Assembly (NCBI GenBank): GCA_025358485.1
Contig: JANYJJ010000177.1
Span: 1 to 46,343, forward strand
DNA: 46,343 nucleotides
Direction of reading: 5' to 3'
Origin: Burkholderiales bacterium
Lineage (GTDB): Bacteria > Pseudomonadota > Gammaproteobacteria > Burkholderiales > Burkholderiaceae_C
Positions 32,381 through 42,796 of this stretch are shown in pieces (within the stretch, counting starts at the first letter, position 1; every line of letters begins with the position of its first letter). The notes below the pieces were generated by a model. The model worked only from the letters and a program-made list of their open reading frames with translations, ran no database searches and had not been told where the DNA came from. Made by a program: the position numbers and the translations under genes.

Positions 32381-34381
32381 ATGGCATCTACCCTCGAATT
32401 GGTCTTGCTTTATTTGGTTGCTGCGGTGGCGGGCGTGGTGGTGTGCCGTTCGCTGAAGTTGCCGCCGATGTTGGGTTATTTGGCGGTTGGTGTGCTCATC
32501 GGCCCACACGCTTTGGCGCTGGCCAAAGACTCGGTCGGGGTCGAGTACCTCGCCGAATTTGGCGTCGTGTTTTTGATGTTTGTGATTGGCTTGGAGTTCA
32601 ACCTGCCCAAGCTGCACAGCATGCGCAAGTTGGTGTTTGGCTTGGGCTTGAGCCAAGTGGCCTTGACCATCCTCATTGCGGTGGTGGGCAATGCGGCATT
32701 GGCATGGGCCTTTGCGCAGGCGGGCCGTGCTTGGGGCTTGGATTGGCGCAGCGCGGTGGCCTTGGGCGGCGCGCTGGCCATGAGCAGCACGGCCATCGTC
32801 GTCAAGCTGATGGCCGAACGCTTGGAGCTGGAAAGTGAGCACGGTCGCCGCGTCATCGGGGTGCTGCTGTTTCAAGACTTGGCCGTGGTGCCGCTGCTGG
32901 TGATCATTCCCGCGCTCAGCGCCAAACCCGAAGCCATGGCCTACGCCTTGGGCTTGGCCGCACTCAAAGCCGGTGTGCTGTTGACTTTGCTGTTGGTGGG
33001 CGGCCCGTGGGTCATGCGCACCTGGCTCACGGTGGTGGCGCGGCGCAAAAGCGACGAGCTGTTTGTGCTCAACCTGCTGCTGGTGACTTTGGCCTTGGCT
33101 CACCTCACGGAGATGGCGGGTTTGTCGTTGGCCTTGGGTGCTTTCGTGGCCGGCATGTTGATTGCCGAGACCGAATACAAGCACCAGGTCGAGACCGACA
33201 TCCGGCCCTTTCACGATGTGCTGCTGGGCTTGTTTTTCATCACCATAGGCATGAAGCTGAACGCCGATGCGGTGTTGAAGCAGTGGCCTTTGGTGCTGTT
33301 GATGACGGTGCTGCCAGTGCTGTTCAAGTTTGTGCTGGTCACGGCATTGGCCAAAGCATTCGGTGCCGCCACCGGCGTGGCCCTGCGCACTGGTTTGTAC
33401 TTGGCGCAGGCCGGTGAATTTGGTTTTGTGCTGTTGACGCTGACCACCCAACAAGGCTTGCTGCCGGCGCATTTGCAAAGCCCTGTTTTGGCCAGCATGG
33501 TGCTGAGCATGTTGGCCTCGCCCTTCCTCATCATCTACAGCAACCGCATCGTCATGCGCCTGAGCACCAGCGACTGGTTGATGCAATCGGTGGCGATGAC
33601 CAGCATCGCCAAGCGCGCCATCAACACCGAGGCCCACGTCATCATTGCGGGTTACGGCCGCAGCGGTCAAAACTTGGCGCGCCTGCTGGAAGGAGAGCGC
33701 ATACCGTACATGGCGCTCGACCTCGACCCCGACCGCGTGCGTCAAACCGCCGCTGCCGGTCAAAGCGTGGTCTTCGGCGACGCCGCCCGTTTGCAAAGCT
33801 TGATGGCCGCCGGTTTGGCCCGCGCCAGCGCGGTGGTGGTGAGCTATCACGACACGCCTTCGGCGCTGAAAATTCTGCGCCTGGTGCAAGAGCACGCACC
33901 GCAAGTGCCCGTGATCGTGCGCACCCTGGACGACAGCGATTTGGAACGCCTGCAAGCCGCCGGGGCCACCGAGGTCGTGCCCGAAGCCATCGAAGGTTCA
34001 CTCATGCTGGCCAGCCACGCGCTGGCCTTGGTGGGCGTGCCGATGCGACGCGTGATCCGCGTGGTGCAAGAACAGCGCGACGCCCGCTACAGCCTGCTGC
34101 GCGGCTACTTTCACGGCACCGACGACGACACCGCCGATGAGCTCACGCACGCGCGCCTGCAAAGCGTCACCATCCCGCTGGCCGGTGCCTTGGCAGGCAA
34201 GAAGCTCGGAGATTTGGCCTTGCACGCGGTCGGTGTCAGCGTGGTTTCAGTGCGCCGGGCGGCGGGTGGCGTCAACAAGCCCGATGACGGTTTGGAGCTG
34301 GCGGCGGGCGACACCTTGGTGCTGTCCGGCTTGCCCGAAGCGCTGGCGCGGGCGGAGGGCAAGTTGTTGCGGCGCGGGTGA
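32381..34381 (+). CDS. KefB/CPA2-type monovalent cation:proton antiporter
   Basis: A 666-residue protein. About twelve membrane helices (residues 1-395) carry the CPA2 exchanger core with LGYLAVGVLIGP and the QDLAVVPLL segment. A TrkA-N/RCK domain follows (VIIAGYGRSGQNLARLLEGE, then DLDPDRVRQ), and a TrkA-C domain (about 580-666; SVTIPLAGALAGKKLGDL). It exports K+ or Na+ against H+, gated by nucleotide through the RCK domain. The kdsD gene is divergent with 56 bp between. Whether it is glutathione-gated like E. coli KefB is not visible. Confidence 0.92.
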   Translation: MASTLELVLLYLVAAVAGVVVCRSLKLPPMLGYLAVGVLIGPHALALAKDSVGVEYLAEFGVVFLMFVIGLEFNLPKLHSMRKLVFGLGLSQVALTILIAVVGNAALAWAFAQAGRAWGLDWRSAVALGGALAMSSTAIVVKLMAERLELESEHGRRVIGVLLFQDLAVVPLLVIIPALSAKPEAMAYALGLAALKAGVLLTLLLVGGPWVMRTWLTVVARRKSDELFVLNLLLVTLALAHLTEMAGLSLALGAFVAGMLIAETEYKHQVETDIRPFHDVLLGLFFITIGMKLNADAVLKQWPLVLLMTVLPVLFKFVLVTALAKAFGAATGVALRTGLYLAQAGEFGFVLLTLTTQQGLLPAHLQSPVLASMVLSMLASPFLIIYSNRIVMRLSTSDWLMQSVAMTSIAKRAINTEAHVIIAGYGRSGQNLARLLEGERIPYMALDLDPDRVRQTAAAGQSVVFGDAARLQSLMAAGLARASAVVVSYHDTPSALKILRLVQEHAPQVPVIVRTLDDSDLERLQAAGATEVVPEAIEGSLMLASHALALVGVPMRRVIRVVQEQRDARYSLLRGYFHGTDDDTADELTHARLQSVTIPLAGALAGKKLGDLALHAVGVSVVSVRRAAGGVNKPDDGLELAAGDTLVLSGLPEALARAEGKLLRRG

Positions 34382-34423
34382 GGGCTTGAATTTGGCGCCA
34401 GCACTGTGCCGCTGGCTGCGTTT

Positions 34424-35569
34424 TCAGCGCGTCAACATATCGATGTAGCTTTGGTAGCTGAAGCTGCGGTTTTTTTTCCGCCCCGTCATTTCGATGACGA
34501 TGCCCAAGCTTTGAAGCAACTTCACCGCTGCAGTTGCCGTGGGAAAGGTGGTGTCCAACTTCACTCGAGCTTGTTCGATGGTGAAGCGTGGCATCAGCGG
34601 CAGCAACTCAAACAAACGCAAGCTGACCGCACCCGCGCGTGGCGCGATCAGCAGGCGTCGGCGGTCGGATGCAACCAGAGTGGCCACGGCGACGATGCCG
34701 CGCTCTGCGTCTGTCGCCGCCACCTCCACAGCTTCTAGAAAAAAGCCCACCCAAGCCTCCCAATCGCCGCTTGTGCGCACTGCCGCCAGGCGTTGGTAGT
34801 AGGCAGCTTGATGTTGCTTCAAGTAGCCGCTGAGGTACATCACCGGGTCGGGCAACAGACCCCAATGCTCCAGCAGCACAGCGATGAGCAGGCGGCCGAT
34901 GCGACCGTTGCCATCCAAGAAGGGGTGGATGGTCTCGAACTGCACATGCACCAGGGCCACCCGCACCAGCGCAGGCAATGAGGGCGTCGCGTCGTGGATG
35001 TAGCGCTCAAGGTCGGCCAACAACGGCGCGACTTGCCCAGGTGGTGGGGGCACAAACACCGCATTGCCGGGTCGGGTACCGCCGATCCAGTTTTGTGAAC
35101 GGCGAAGCTCACCGGGTTGTTTGTTCGCGCCACGCGCGCCGTTCATGAGCAGACGGTGCGCGTCGCACAACAAACGCACGCTGATTGGTAGGCCGCCCTC
35201 TCGCTTCAATTCTTTACGAACATATTCGAAAGCACGCAAGTAGTTGCTAACTTCCTCAACGTCATCGGTGTTCTGGACTACCAAACCCGCTTCATCGTCA
35301 AACAGGTCGGCCAGCGTGGCCTGAGTGCCTTCAATCTGCGACGTCAGCAGCGCTTCTTTGCGAATGGCGCTGTACATCAACCACCCCACCGACGGCACCA
35401 ACCCCGACACGCTTGACAACCGAGCCAAAGCCAGCTCGGCAGCACGCACGCCAGCCGACCAACTCTCGGGTGCTAATTCAGGCTTGGACGGCGGTAAGCC
35501 ATGCGGTACGAAAGCGCGTACTGACTCACCCAGGGTTGTGATCGTCTCGTAGATTCCAGTTTCGCGCAT
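34424..35569 (-). CDS. Fic-family protein with class II inhibitory motif
   Basis: A 381-residue protein. N-terminal inhibitory helix motif TSQIEGT (S/T-x3-E-G/N) at about residues 77-83, then the core Fic motif HPFLDGNGRIGRLL, whose His activates the target hydroxyl, and whose Gly-N-Gly-R loop binds the phosphates. A C-terminal winged-helix-like part (ARVKLDTTFPTATAAVKLL) completes a standard three-part layout. Fic proteins usually AMP-ylate target proteins; target unknown. The promoter side is AT-rich relative to the rest, and neighbours on both sides are conserved core genes, so it may be a transferred gene. The stop is 42 bp from the antiporter stop (convergent). Confidence 0.9.
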   Translation of the reverse strand: MRETGIYETITTLGESVRAFVPHGLPPSKPELAPESWSAGVRAAELALARLSSVSGLVPSVGWLMYSAIRKEALLTSQIEGTQATLADLFDDEAGLVVQNTDDVEEVSNYLRAFEYVRKELKREGGLPISVRLLCDAHRLLMNGARGANKQPGELRRSQNWIGGTRPGNAVFVPPPPGQVAPLLADLERYIHDATPSLPALVRVALVHVQFETIHPFLDGNGRIGRLLIAVLLEHWGLLPDPVMYLSGYLKQHQAAYYQRLAAVRTSGDWEAWVGFFLEAVEVAATDAERGIVAVATLVASDRRRLLIAPRAGAVSLRLFELLPLMPRFTIEQARVKLDTTFPTATAAVKLLQSLGIVIEMTGRKKNRSFSYQSYIDMLTR

Positions 35570-35604
35570 GGTGTGAAAGTAAATTTGAATACACACTCCG
35601 CATA

Positions 35605-35622
35605 TTAAAGCATTCTTTAATT
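35605..35622. promoter_or_regulatory. inverted repeat upstream of fic
   Basis: ATTAAAG (35605-35611) and CTTTAAT (35616-35622), perfect 7-bp arms with a CATT spacer, 36 bp upstream of the fic start on the minus side. It is followed by a T run on the plus strand, but no plus-strand gene ends nearby, so an operator for a dimeric regulator is more likely than a terminator. Confidence 0.4.
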
Positions 35623-35695
35623 TTTCTGGCGCTGATAAAGACTGCTTTCATCGTCACGGGAAAGCAAAAGCAGACGTGGTTGGCGCAATAACAAA

Positions 35696-35711
35696 GAGCC
35701 CCGAAGGGCTC
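35696..35711 (-). terminator. hairpin terminator of ssb
   Basis: On the minus strand GAGCCC-TTCG-GGGCTC, a UUCG tetraloop hairpin, then TTTGTTATTG. It lies 55 bases after the ssb stop. The T run is interrupted, so it may be a moderate terminator. Confidence 0.7.
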
Positions 35712-35766
35712 CTGATCTTTGGCACTGACCTCAAGGGTTGGCCCATCGCTTACACGCACAGCGTCA

Positions 35767-36327
35767 TCAAAACGGGATGTCGTCGTCCATGTCCTCAAAC
35801 CCGGTCGATGACTTGGCGGCGGGCTTGTTGGCTGCTGGACGGGAAGCGGGAGCGTTGCTGCGTGGGGTGTATTGCTGCGATGAGGACTCGCCGCGGTCAT
35901 CGCCACCGCCGCCACCACCACCACCACCACCACCACCACCTTGGTTGACACCACTCGCAGCGCGACTTCCCCCACCGCCGCTGCCTTCACCGTCGCGGCC
36001 GCCGAGCAGCTGCATGTTGTCGGCGACGATCTCGGTCGTGTATTTTTCGACGCCTTCTTTGTCTTGCCACTTGCGGGTTTTGAGGCGACCTTCAACGTAA
36101 ACGGGACGGCCCTTTTTCAGGTACTCGCCAGCGATTTCGGCCAGGCGGTCGTAGAACACCACGCGATGCCACTCGGTTTCTTCAACCTTTTCGCCCGAGG
36201 TTTTGTCTTTCCAACTGCGGGTGGTGGCAATGCCGATGTTGCAAATGGCCGCGCCGTTCGGGGTGTAGCGAACTTCTGGGTCTTTGCCCAAGTTGCCGAT
36301 GAGGATGACTTTGTTGATTGAGGCCAT
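35767..36327 (-). CDS. ssb: single-stranded DNA-binding protein
   Basis: A 186-residue SSB. The OB fold spans residues 1-110 ([25 protein letters not shown], then [21 protein letters not shown]). A Gly/Ser/Gln-rich linker follows, with a run of 13 glycines, and the acidic tip DMDDDIPF that docks partner proteins. A good ribosome binding site (AGGAG) lies eight bases before ATG. It is preceded on the same strand by the two peptidase genes. The Gly run is encoded by GGT triplets, which are CCA repeats on the plus strand (35912-35940). Confidence 0.97.
   Translation of the reverse strand: MASINKVILIGNLGKDPEVRYTPNGAAICNIGIATTRSWKDKTSGEKVEETEWHRVVFYDRLAEIAGEYLKKGRPVYVEGRLKTRKWQDKEGVEKYTTEIVADNMQLLGGRDGEGSGGGGSRAASGVNQGGGGGGGGGGGGGDDRGESSSQQYTPRSNAPASRPAANKPAAKSSTGFEDMDDDIPF
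35912..35940. repeat. trinucleotide (CCA) repeat in ssb
   Basis: Nine CCA triplets in tandem on the plus strand, encoding polyglycine in the SSB linker. Copy number can vary without frameshift, and would change linker length. Confidence 0.85.
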
Positions 36328-36406
36328 TACCGGGCTCCTGGCAGATTGAGAATTTGGTTTTAGATTATCCGGCCTTCGACCGCTCGACGAATCCGTCTTC
36401 GAAGTT

Positions 36407-38302
36407 TCAACGAATGGCTTTCGCCATCGCGCTTGCCGGGTTCAGCAAAGTGCGCCGCCCATCCGCACTTTTGTCCGCCGTGCTGACAATGATTTGTATG
36501 ACTTGCGAGGGCGTGAGTTTGGGGTTCACGGCCAGCAGCTTGCCTGCCAAGTTGGCCACCTGCGGCGCGGCCATCGAGGTGCCCGACAAGGCCACGCGCT
36601 GGCCACCGGGCAAATAGCTTTCCACTTGGTAACCATTGGCATGCACTTTGACCGTGGGGCCGTAGCTGGTGAAGTCGGCCTCGTTGCCTGCGCGGTCGAC
36701 CGCACCGACCGTCAACAGGTTGGGCAGCACCAAATCGGCGGGCGCGTCTTCAGCGAAGGACGCGTCTTGGTTGCTGTTGCCTGCGGCGGTGATCCACAGC
36801 ACGTCGGGCGCGCTGGCAAAGCCGCGCTTCAGGGTGTCGCGCATGACCTGGAAAAGCTCGCGCGCTACGGCCTTGCGCTGCTCCGGCGTTTGCTTGGTTT
36901 CACATTTCTCCAATTCCGATTCAATGGCTTTGACGCTGCCGCCCCAGCTCATGTTCACCACCCGCGCTTTGTTTTGTTTGAGGAATGCAATTTGCGCGCT
37001 CAGCGCCTTTGCGTCGGCAGCACTTTGCGCGCGTGACGGGCAGGGGTCGGGCGTCAGCGTGTGGCCGTATTCCATGCGCGCAATCAACAAGCGCGCATGC
37101 GGGTTGCCTTCCATCGCAATGCCCGCCACGTGGGTGCCGTGCTCGTAGTTGCCAGCGAGGTTGATTTCTTCGATGGCGGGCTTGAATTCATCGGGCTTCA
37201 AGCTCGACAAAAACTGCTTCACGTCGGTGGCCTCGGGGCTCTCGACGTTGGACTGCAAATCGGAAAAGCCTTTGGTGCGCGCGATCATCTGTGGCAACTT
37301 GGCCAACAGCGCGGGCGGCAGCACTTGCAGTTCGGTGTCGGAAGGCGCGCCGTATTTGTCAAAAGCACTCAGCAAGGCTTTGCCGCGTGAATCGCGCAGC
37401 ACCTGGTTTTTGAAAATGGCCGAATCAACCCCGCTGTCCCACACCGCCACTGTCACGGGCGTGTAGGTTTTGCCGGGAGTTGCTTCAGGCAATGTGACGC
37501 CGCGCGCTGCCCAAATGTCGGCCTTGTCTACCTTGTTGGCCGTGAGGTAGGTGCCAAAGGTGTCGATGAGGGTTTGCTTCAGCGGCAAGCGCATCAGCAG
37601 CGCATAGCGTGCCGACACCACATCGGGCGCCAGCTCTGAACTGAGCGCACCGCTTTTGTCGACGATGGGTTGGAGCACGTTGCGCACATTGCCCAGCACC
37701 AAGGTCTCGCCCACCAATTCGGCGCGCGCCTTGGCCGACTTCACCTCATTGGCCACGGTCAGATAGGGCATGTCTTTCAAGCTGAGCGCGATGCGTCGGC
37801 CCACTTCTGCGCGGTAGGCGGGTGTATCAAAGTTTCCCGGCGTTGAGCCGAAACTCAAGCGCGACTGGATCATCGCGCGCGTTTGCATGCCGCTCATCAA
37901 CTGGTCGGCGGGCTTTTCTTCCAGCGCGCGGATGGCTTCGATGCGCGCCAGCGCGGGCAGGTCCTTGCCCTCCAAGATATCGAGCTGCAACAAGGTGCTC
38001 AACATCTGCCGCTGCATCGACTTGTCGGCAATGTCGTATTGCCTCAGCACGCTTTCCAAGTCGGCGCGCAGCTTGGCGGCAAAGGGCGCAAACACGGCCT
38101 CATCACGCACCCAAGTTTCCAAATTGCCCTTGGCCGGGTAGCTGAAGCGCGGCAGGTCGGCTGCTTTGTCAATGCGTTTTTTGGCGACAGCGCTGGAGGG
38201 GGTCTGCGCCTGAACTGATGTGGCCGCCAGGAAGCCCATCGCAACGTAAGTCGCAACGCAAGCCACAACGCACACGCTGCGCATTACAAATTTGGTTTTC
38301 AT
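36407..38302 (-). CDS. secreted S8 (subtilisin-type) serine peptidase
   Basis: A 631-residue protein with a signal peptide ([26 protein letters not shown]). About residues 30-270 form a helical N-terminal extension, then the catalytic domain: Asp in VAVWDSGVD, His in [13 protein letters not shown], oxyanion Asn in [10 protein letters not shown], and Ser in [16 protein letters not shown]. Long insertions separate the Asp and His strands. The extension may act as a pro-region. The start at 38302 has GAAGGGA about six bases before it. It follows the S9 peptidase gene by 11 bp, so the two peptidases are one operon; ssb is 79 bp downstream. Confidence 0.9.
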   Translation of the reverse strand: MKTKFVMRSVCVVACVATYVAMGFLAATSVQAQTPSSAVAKKRIDKAADLPRFSYPAKGNLETWVRDEAVFAPFAAKLRADLESVLRQYDIADKSMQRQMLSTLLQLDILEGKDLPALARIEAIRALEEKPADQLMSGMQTRAMIQSRLSFGSTPGNFDTPAYRAEVGRRIALSLKDMPYLTVANEVKSAKARAELVGETLVLGNVRNVLQPIVDKSGALSSELAPDVVSARYALLMRLPLKQTLIDTFGTYLTANKVDKADIWAARGVTLPEATPGKTYTPVTVAVWDSGVDSAIFKNQVLRDSRGKALLSAFDKYGAPSDTELQVLPPALLAKLPQMIARTKGFSDLQSNVESPEATDVKQFLSSLKPDEFKPAIEEINLAGNYEHGTHVAGIAMEGNPHARLLIARMEYGHTLTPDPCPSRAQSAADAKALSAQIAFLKQNKARVVNMSWGGSVKAIESELEKCETKQTPEQRKAVARELFQVMRDTLKRGFASAPDVLWITAAGNSNQDASFAEDAPADLVLPNLLTVGAVDRAGNEADFTSYGPTVKVHANGYQVESYLPGGQRVALSGTSMAAPQVANLAGKLLAVNPKLTPSQVIQIIVSTADKSADGRRTLLNPASAMAKAIR

Positions 38303-38313
38303 CCTCATTCCCT

Positions 38314-40557
38314 TCAAGGTTGATAGCCCGCCACGCCCATTTGCCACAGCAAAAATGAGAAGTTGTCGGCACGCTCGGCGAGCTGCTGTTTTTTGGTGTT
38401 GCCGATGCCGTGACCGGCATCAAAGTCCAGCCGCATCAACACCGGTTTGCCGCTGCTGGTGGCGGCTTTCAAACGCGCTGCGGTTTTGGTCGACTCCCAC
38501 ACATCCACGCGCGGATCGTTCACGCCGTGCGTCAGCATCACCGCCGGGTAAGCCACACCCGGCTTGACGTTGTCGTAGGTGCTCATGGCTTGCAGAGCCT
38601 TGAAACCCGCCTCGGTTTTGACCGTGCCGAACTCAGGGATGTTGGGCACGCCGTTGGCGGTGGTCTCGGCGCGCAAGGTGTCGAGCGCGCCCACAGCGGG
38701 GATGACGGCGGCAAACAAATCGGGCCGCTCGGTCATGGCGCGGCCCACCAAAATGCCGCCCGCGCTGCCGCCCAAAATGCCCAGCTTGGCCGGACTGGTG
38801 TACTTTTGCGCAATCAAAAACTCAGCGCAAGCGATGAAGTCTTTCCAGGTGTTGGGCTTGCTGGCCTGAAAGCCACCTTTGTACCAATCGTTGCCGTAGA
38901 CGCTGCTGCCGCGCGGGTTGGCGATGGCGTACACGCCGCCCGCGTCCATCCAGGCCAAACGGCTGGGGCTGAAGAAAGGTTCCTCGGTGATGCCGTAGCT
39001 GGCGTAGCCGTAAAGCAGCGTCGGGTTGCTGCCGTCCAACTTCACGCCCTTGCGGTGGATGACGGACATGGGCACCAGCGCGCCGTCATGGCTGGGCACT
39101 TTCACCTCGGTGGCTTCGATGTCGGTGGGCGCATCGAAACGGCCTGCGGGCTGCAAGCCGGTGTTGCTGACTTTGCCGTCGGCGGCCACCGCAAATACTT
39201 GGCGCGCGCGCGTCCAGCTTTCCAACTCGATCAACACGCCGGGCAAGCGGGGGTCGGCGGCGCTGGCACCGCTTTCGCCGTCACCCAAGGCGAATGAGCC
39301 CTCCACAGGCAAGGGCACTTCAACCGCGGGCGCTGTTGCTGCATAAGCGCGTTTGAACAAGCGCTTGATGTTGCCGTCGCGCGTCTCAATGTAGAGCGCA
39401 TCGGCGGCAGCGGCGACACGTATCACCACCCGGTCAGACGCTGGCATCAACACTTGTGCTTTGGCAATTTGAGGCGCCTTCAAGTCCAGCGCCAACACCT
39501 GCGAGCGGGGTGCGCCTGCATGAGTGACGAAGTACAGGTTGTCGTTGAAGTAGCTGAAGGCCGTGACGGCGTCAGAGCGGCTGACGATGCGCTGCCACTT
39601 GGGTTGGCCCGCCAAAACAGCAGCTTGAGGCGCGATGAACAAACCGATCTCGCGCTGCGTGCCGTTGTAGACCGCGCCTATCGCCCAGCGGCCGTCATGC
39701 GTCAAGCTCACGGTGGGGCTTTCAACCGGCGTGATGTCAACGCCCTTGACCCTGTCGCCAAATGCCACGCGGGCATTGGCAGCCGCCTGACCCGGCGTGA
39801 GCATCATCATCTGCGAGCGCTGGTATTTTTGCGTCTCTGGCATGCCTTTGCGCATTTCTTGCAGGCGGTTGAAGACCAAGGTTTTGCTGTCGGCTGTCCA
39901 GTCCACACTGCCGTAGTTGGCGCGGCTGATGGGCTGGCCGATTTGCTTGCCTGTGGCGGTGTTCATCAAGTGCAACACCGCTTCTTCCGAGCCGCCTTGC
40001 GACAAACCGTAGGCCACCACGCTGCCGTCGGGTGAGGGCGTGTACCAGTTGATGGCGTGCGGTTTGCCGGTGGATTTTTCCAAGGCTTCGGGGTCGACCA
40101 GCAGCTTATCGGCACCCGCCAAGCCGCGCCGCATGTAGAGCTTGAACTGGTTGTCGGTGGCGGCGCGGCGCTCCAGGAAATACAAGTCACCCGGCAGGCG
40201 CGTGATCGAGCCCACGCGGTCTGACACCGATGCGTCGTATCGAGTGAGGTTGGCCAACATGGCATCGCGGCCCGGAATCTTGGCCAGCGTGGCGCGCGCT
40301 TGGTCGTTGTGCGCTTTCATCCACGCCACCACTTCGGGCGACTTTTTGTTCTCGAAGTAGCGGTAAGGGTCGGTGATGGTGGTGCCGAAAAAGTTGTCGC
40401 TCACGTTGCGTACCGCGGCAACGGGCGCGGTGTTGGTTTGCGCGGCGCACAGATCGGCGAGGGTGGCTGCGAGCAAAGCAGCACAAACGAAATTGGACGC
40501 AAAACGGGACACGAAACTGAACCCGAAGCTGAACCCGAAGCTGATCGAGTGAGGCAT
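38314..40557 (-). CDS. secreted S9 prolyl oligopeptidase-family peptidase
   Basis: A 747-residue protein with an N-terminal signal sequence that contains a Ser/Phe repeat (SISFGFSFGFSF). The N-terminal propeller starts at DPYRYFENKKSPEVVAWMKAHN, then the catalytic domain: nucleophile GGSAGGILVG, acid in NDPRVD and base in DAGHGIGN. YASYGI and NPRGSS surround the active site, as in the family. It cleaves small proline-containing peptides, probably in the periplasm, and its operon partner is the S8 peptidase. The start at 40557 has AAGGAAAAG in front. Confidence 0.92.
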   Translation of the reverse strand: MPHSISFGFSFGFSFVSRFASNFVCAALLAATLADLCAAQTNTAPVAAVRNVSDNFFGTTITDPYRYFENKKSPEVVAWMKAHNDQARATLAKIPGRDAMLANLTRYDASVSDRVGSITRLPGDLYFLERRAATDNQFKLYMRRGLAGADKLLVDPEALEKSTGKPHAINWYTPSPDGSVVAYGLSQGGSEEAVLHLMNTATGKQIGQPISRANYGSVDWTADSKTLVFNRLQEMRKGMPETQKYQRSQMMMLTPGQAAANARVAFGDRVKGVDITPVESPTVSLTHDGRWAIGAVYNGTQREIGLFIAPQAAVLAGQPKWQRIVSRSDAVTAFSYFNDNLYFVTHAGAPRSQVLALDLKAPQIAKAQVLMPASDRVVIRVAAAADALYIETRDGNIKRLFKRAYAATAPAVEVPLPVEGSFALGDGESGASAADPRLPGVLIELESWTRARQVFAVAADGKVSNTGLQPAGRFDAPTDIEATEVKVPSHDGALVPMSVIHRKGVKLDGSNPTLLYGYASYGITEEPFFSPSRLAWMDAGGVYAIANPRGSSVYGNDWYKGGFQASKPNTWKDFIACAEFLIAQKYTSPAKLGILGGSAGGILVGRAMTERPDLFAAVIPAVGALDTLRAETTANGVPNIPEFGTVKTEAGFKALQAMSTYDNVKPGVAYPAVMLTHGVNDPRVDVWESTKTAARLKAATSSGKPVLMRLDFDAGHGIGNTKKQQLAERADNFSFLLWQMGVAGYQP

Positions 40558-40758
40558 GAACTTTTCCTTGTGAGAATTTGTTTGACACGCTGACGCGCGT
40601 GTTTCCTTTTTTTGCACGCCGACGCGCGCCAGCGCCACATTGCCGAGCCGGTGTGCTTGGCTGAATTTGGAGGCAAGAAGTTAGCACGGCTTGCGACGGG
40701 ATCTGCACAGCGGCGCGAAGGCCGTGACTTACCATCGCCGACCACTGTCAGCCTCCCC

Positions 40759-42690
40759 ATGCACAGCACCGAATCTCCCGCGCATCAGCGCCCGTCCACC
40801 CGCCCAGGCGACATCCTCGCCCAAGTTTTTGGCTACCCTGCGTTTCGCGGTGCGCAAACTGAGATCGTTGACCACGTGATCGCCGATGGCGATGCTTTGG
40901 TGTTGATGCCCACCGGCGGCGGCAAGAGCTTGTGCTACCAAGTGCCCGCCATTGCGCGGCACCGCGCGGGCAAGGGCGTGGCCATCGTGGTGAGCCCGTT
41001 GATTGCGCTGATGCACGACCAAGTGGGCGCGCTGGAAGAGGCCGGCGTGCACGCGGCCTACCTCAATTCTTCACTCAGCTCGGAAGACGCCCAACGCATC
41101 GAGCGCGAAATGATGGGCGGGCGTTTGGTGCTGCTGTACGCCGCGCCCGAACGCCTCACCACACCGCGCTTTTTGGCTCAGCTGGACTCACTGCACGAGC
41201 GCGGTCTGCTCAGCCTGTTTGCCATTGATGAAGCTCACTGCGTGAGCCAGTGGGGCCACGACTTTCGCGAAGACTATTTGGCGCTGAACGTGTTGCACGA
41301 GCGCTTTGCGGGCGTGCCGCGCATCGCACTGACTGCCACGGCAGACGACCTCACGCGCGCCGACATCATCACGCGCTTGCAGTTGGAAGAAGCGCGCGTT
41401 TTCATCAGCAGCTTTGACCGGCCCAACATCCGCTACAGCGTGGTCGAAAAAGACAACCCACGCCAGCAACTGCTGCGCTTCATCAACGAGGAACACGACG
41501 GCGACGCGGGCATTGTTTACTGTCAGTCACGAAAAAAAGTGGATGAAACCGCAGCGTGGTTGAGCGCTGAAGGCGTCACCGCCCTGGCGTATCACGCCGG
41601 TTTGGACGCAGACGTTCGCCGTCGCCACCAAGACCGGTTCTTGCGCGAAGAAGGTTTGGTGATGGTGGCAACCATCGCCTTTGGCATGGGCATAGACAAA
41701 CCCGACGTGCGTTTTGTGGCGCATTTGGACTTGCCCAAAAACATAGAAAGCTATTACCAAGAAACCGGCCGCGGCGGCCGCGACGGCTTGCCCGCCGATG
41801 CGTGGATGACCTACGGCCTGGCCGATGTGGTCAATCAGCGCCGCATGATCGACGACAGCCCGGCTGGTGAAGAATTCAAACGCGGTCAGGTGCAAAAGCT
41901 GGAAGCCTTGTTGGCCTTGGCCGAGAGCCACGACTGCCGCCGCGTGCGCTTGCTGGCTTACTTCGGCGAGCCCACGCTGGCCTGCGCCAAATACCAAAAC
42001 GCTTGCGACAACTGTTTGAACCCGCCCGCCACATGGGACGCCACAGACGCTGCCCGCAAAGCCCTGAGCTGCATCTACCGCTTCCACCAAAACGGCGGTC
42101 AGCGCTTTGGTGCGGGCCACTTGATTGACGTGCTGCGCGGCAAGCTCACCGACAAAGTCACGCAGCACCGACACAGTAGCTTGAGCACCTACGGCATTGG
42201 CGCGGACACCAGCGAGACGCAGTGGCGCGCGGTGTTGCGCCAGTTGATCGCGCTGGGCCACTTGCGCACCGAAGGCGAATACAACACGCTGGAACTCAGT
42301 GCCAGCGCCCGCGAAGTGCTGCGCGGCGAGGTGCAGTTGTTGTTGCGCGAAGCCAGCGAAGTGACCGCAGCACCGCGACGAGGTCGTGCCGGATCGAGTT
42401 CGTCAACTTTGGCTTCCACCTCGCGAGGAAAAACGTCGACCAAAGACAAAGCGCCACCCGTGCCTTTGGATGCAGACGCCACAGCGCTCTTCGCCGACCT
42501 GAAAGCTTGGCGCGCCGAGGTGGCCCGCGAACACAACCTGCCCGCGTACGTTGTTTTCCACGACGCGACGCTGGCTGAGATGGCCCGCGCGCAGCCCGAC
42601 TCACTCGACGCGCTGGGTGCCATCAGCGGCGTCGGCGCGAAAAAGTTGGAGGCTTACGGGCGGGAGATATTGCGGGTTTTGGGGGGCTGA
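40759..42690 (+). CDS. recQ: RecQ ATP-dependent DNA helicase
   Basis: A 643-residue helicase: Walker [18 protein letters not shown] box [15 protein letters not shown], helicase C domain with [26 protein letters not shown] and [10 protein letters not shown], zinc-binding cysteines ([23 protein letters not shown]), a winged helix, and an HRDC domain at the C-terminus after a Ser/Thr/Lys-rich linker. It unwinds DNA 3' to 5' in recombination and repair. The ATG at 40759 gives a normal N-terminus; the frame is open upstream to 40612. It is divergent from the peptidase genes with about 200 bp between. Confidence 0.96.
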   Translation: MHSTESPAHQRPSTRPGDILAQVFGYPAFRGAQTEIVDHVIADGDALVLMPTGGGKSLCYQVPAIARHRAGKGVAIVVSPLIALMHDQVGALEEAGVHAAYLNSSLSSEDAQRIEREMMGGRLVLLYAAPERLTTPRFLAQLDSLHERGLLSLFAIDEAHCVSQWGHDFREDYLALNVLHERFAGVPRIALTATADDLTRADIITRLQLEEARVFISSFDRPNIRYSVVEKDNPRQQLLRFINEEHDGDAGIVYCQSRKKVDETAAWLSAEGVTALAYHAGLDADVRRRHQDRFLREEGLVMVATIAFGMGIDKPDVRFVAHLDLPKNIESYYQETGRGGRDGLPADAWMTYGLADVVNQRRMIDDSPAGEEFKRGQVQKLEALLALAESHDCRRVRLLAYFGEPTLACAKYQNACDNCLNPPATWDATDAARKALSCIYRFHQNGGQRFGAGHLIDVLRGKLTDKVTQHRHSSLSTYGIGADTSETQWRAVLRQLIALGHLRTEGEYNTLELSASAREVLRGEVQLLLREASEVTAAPRRGRAGSSSSTLASTSRGKTSTKDKAPPVPLDADATALFADLKAWRAEVAREHNLPAYVVFHDATLAEMARAQPDSLDALGAISGVGAKKLEAYGREILRVLGG

Positions 42691-42760
42691 ATTTGGTAAT
42701 TGAAGTGAATGACTTGAGCATCGTGAAGCCAGTCTGCCTCGCGCGTGAGCCATCTGACAG

Positions 42761-42792
42761 CATTACCCCATTACCCCATTACCCCATTACCC
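42761..42792. repeat. four tandem copies of CATTACCC
   Basis: Four exact copies of the 8-mer CATTACCC just after recQ, between two convergent genes (recQ stop 42690 and SDR stop 42797). It is a small minisatellite-like tract of unknown role. The rest of the 106-bp gap shows nothing notable. Confidence 0.85.
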
Positions 42793-42796
42793 GGCT

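Noticed and set aside
32324-33955. 543-codon open frame antisense to the antiporter gene
   Set aside because: Composition is His/Gln/Arg-rich without any domain, and it lies exactly opposite a well-supported CPA2 gene; it is a high-GC shadow frame.
42761-42792. possible CRISPR-like array
   Set aside because: The 8-mers are contiguous with no spacers and no cas genes are near.
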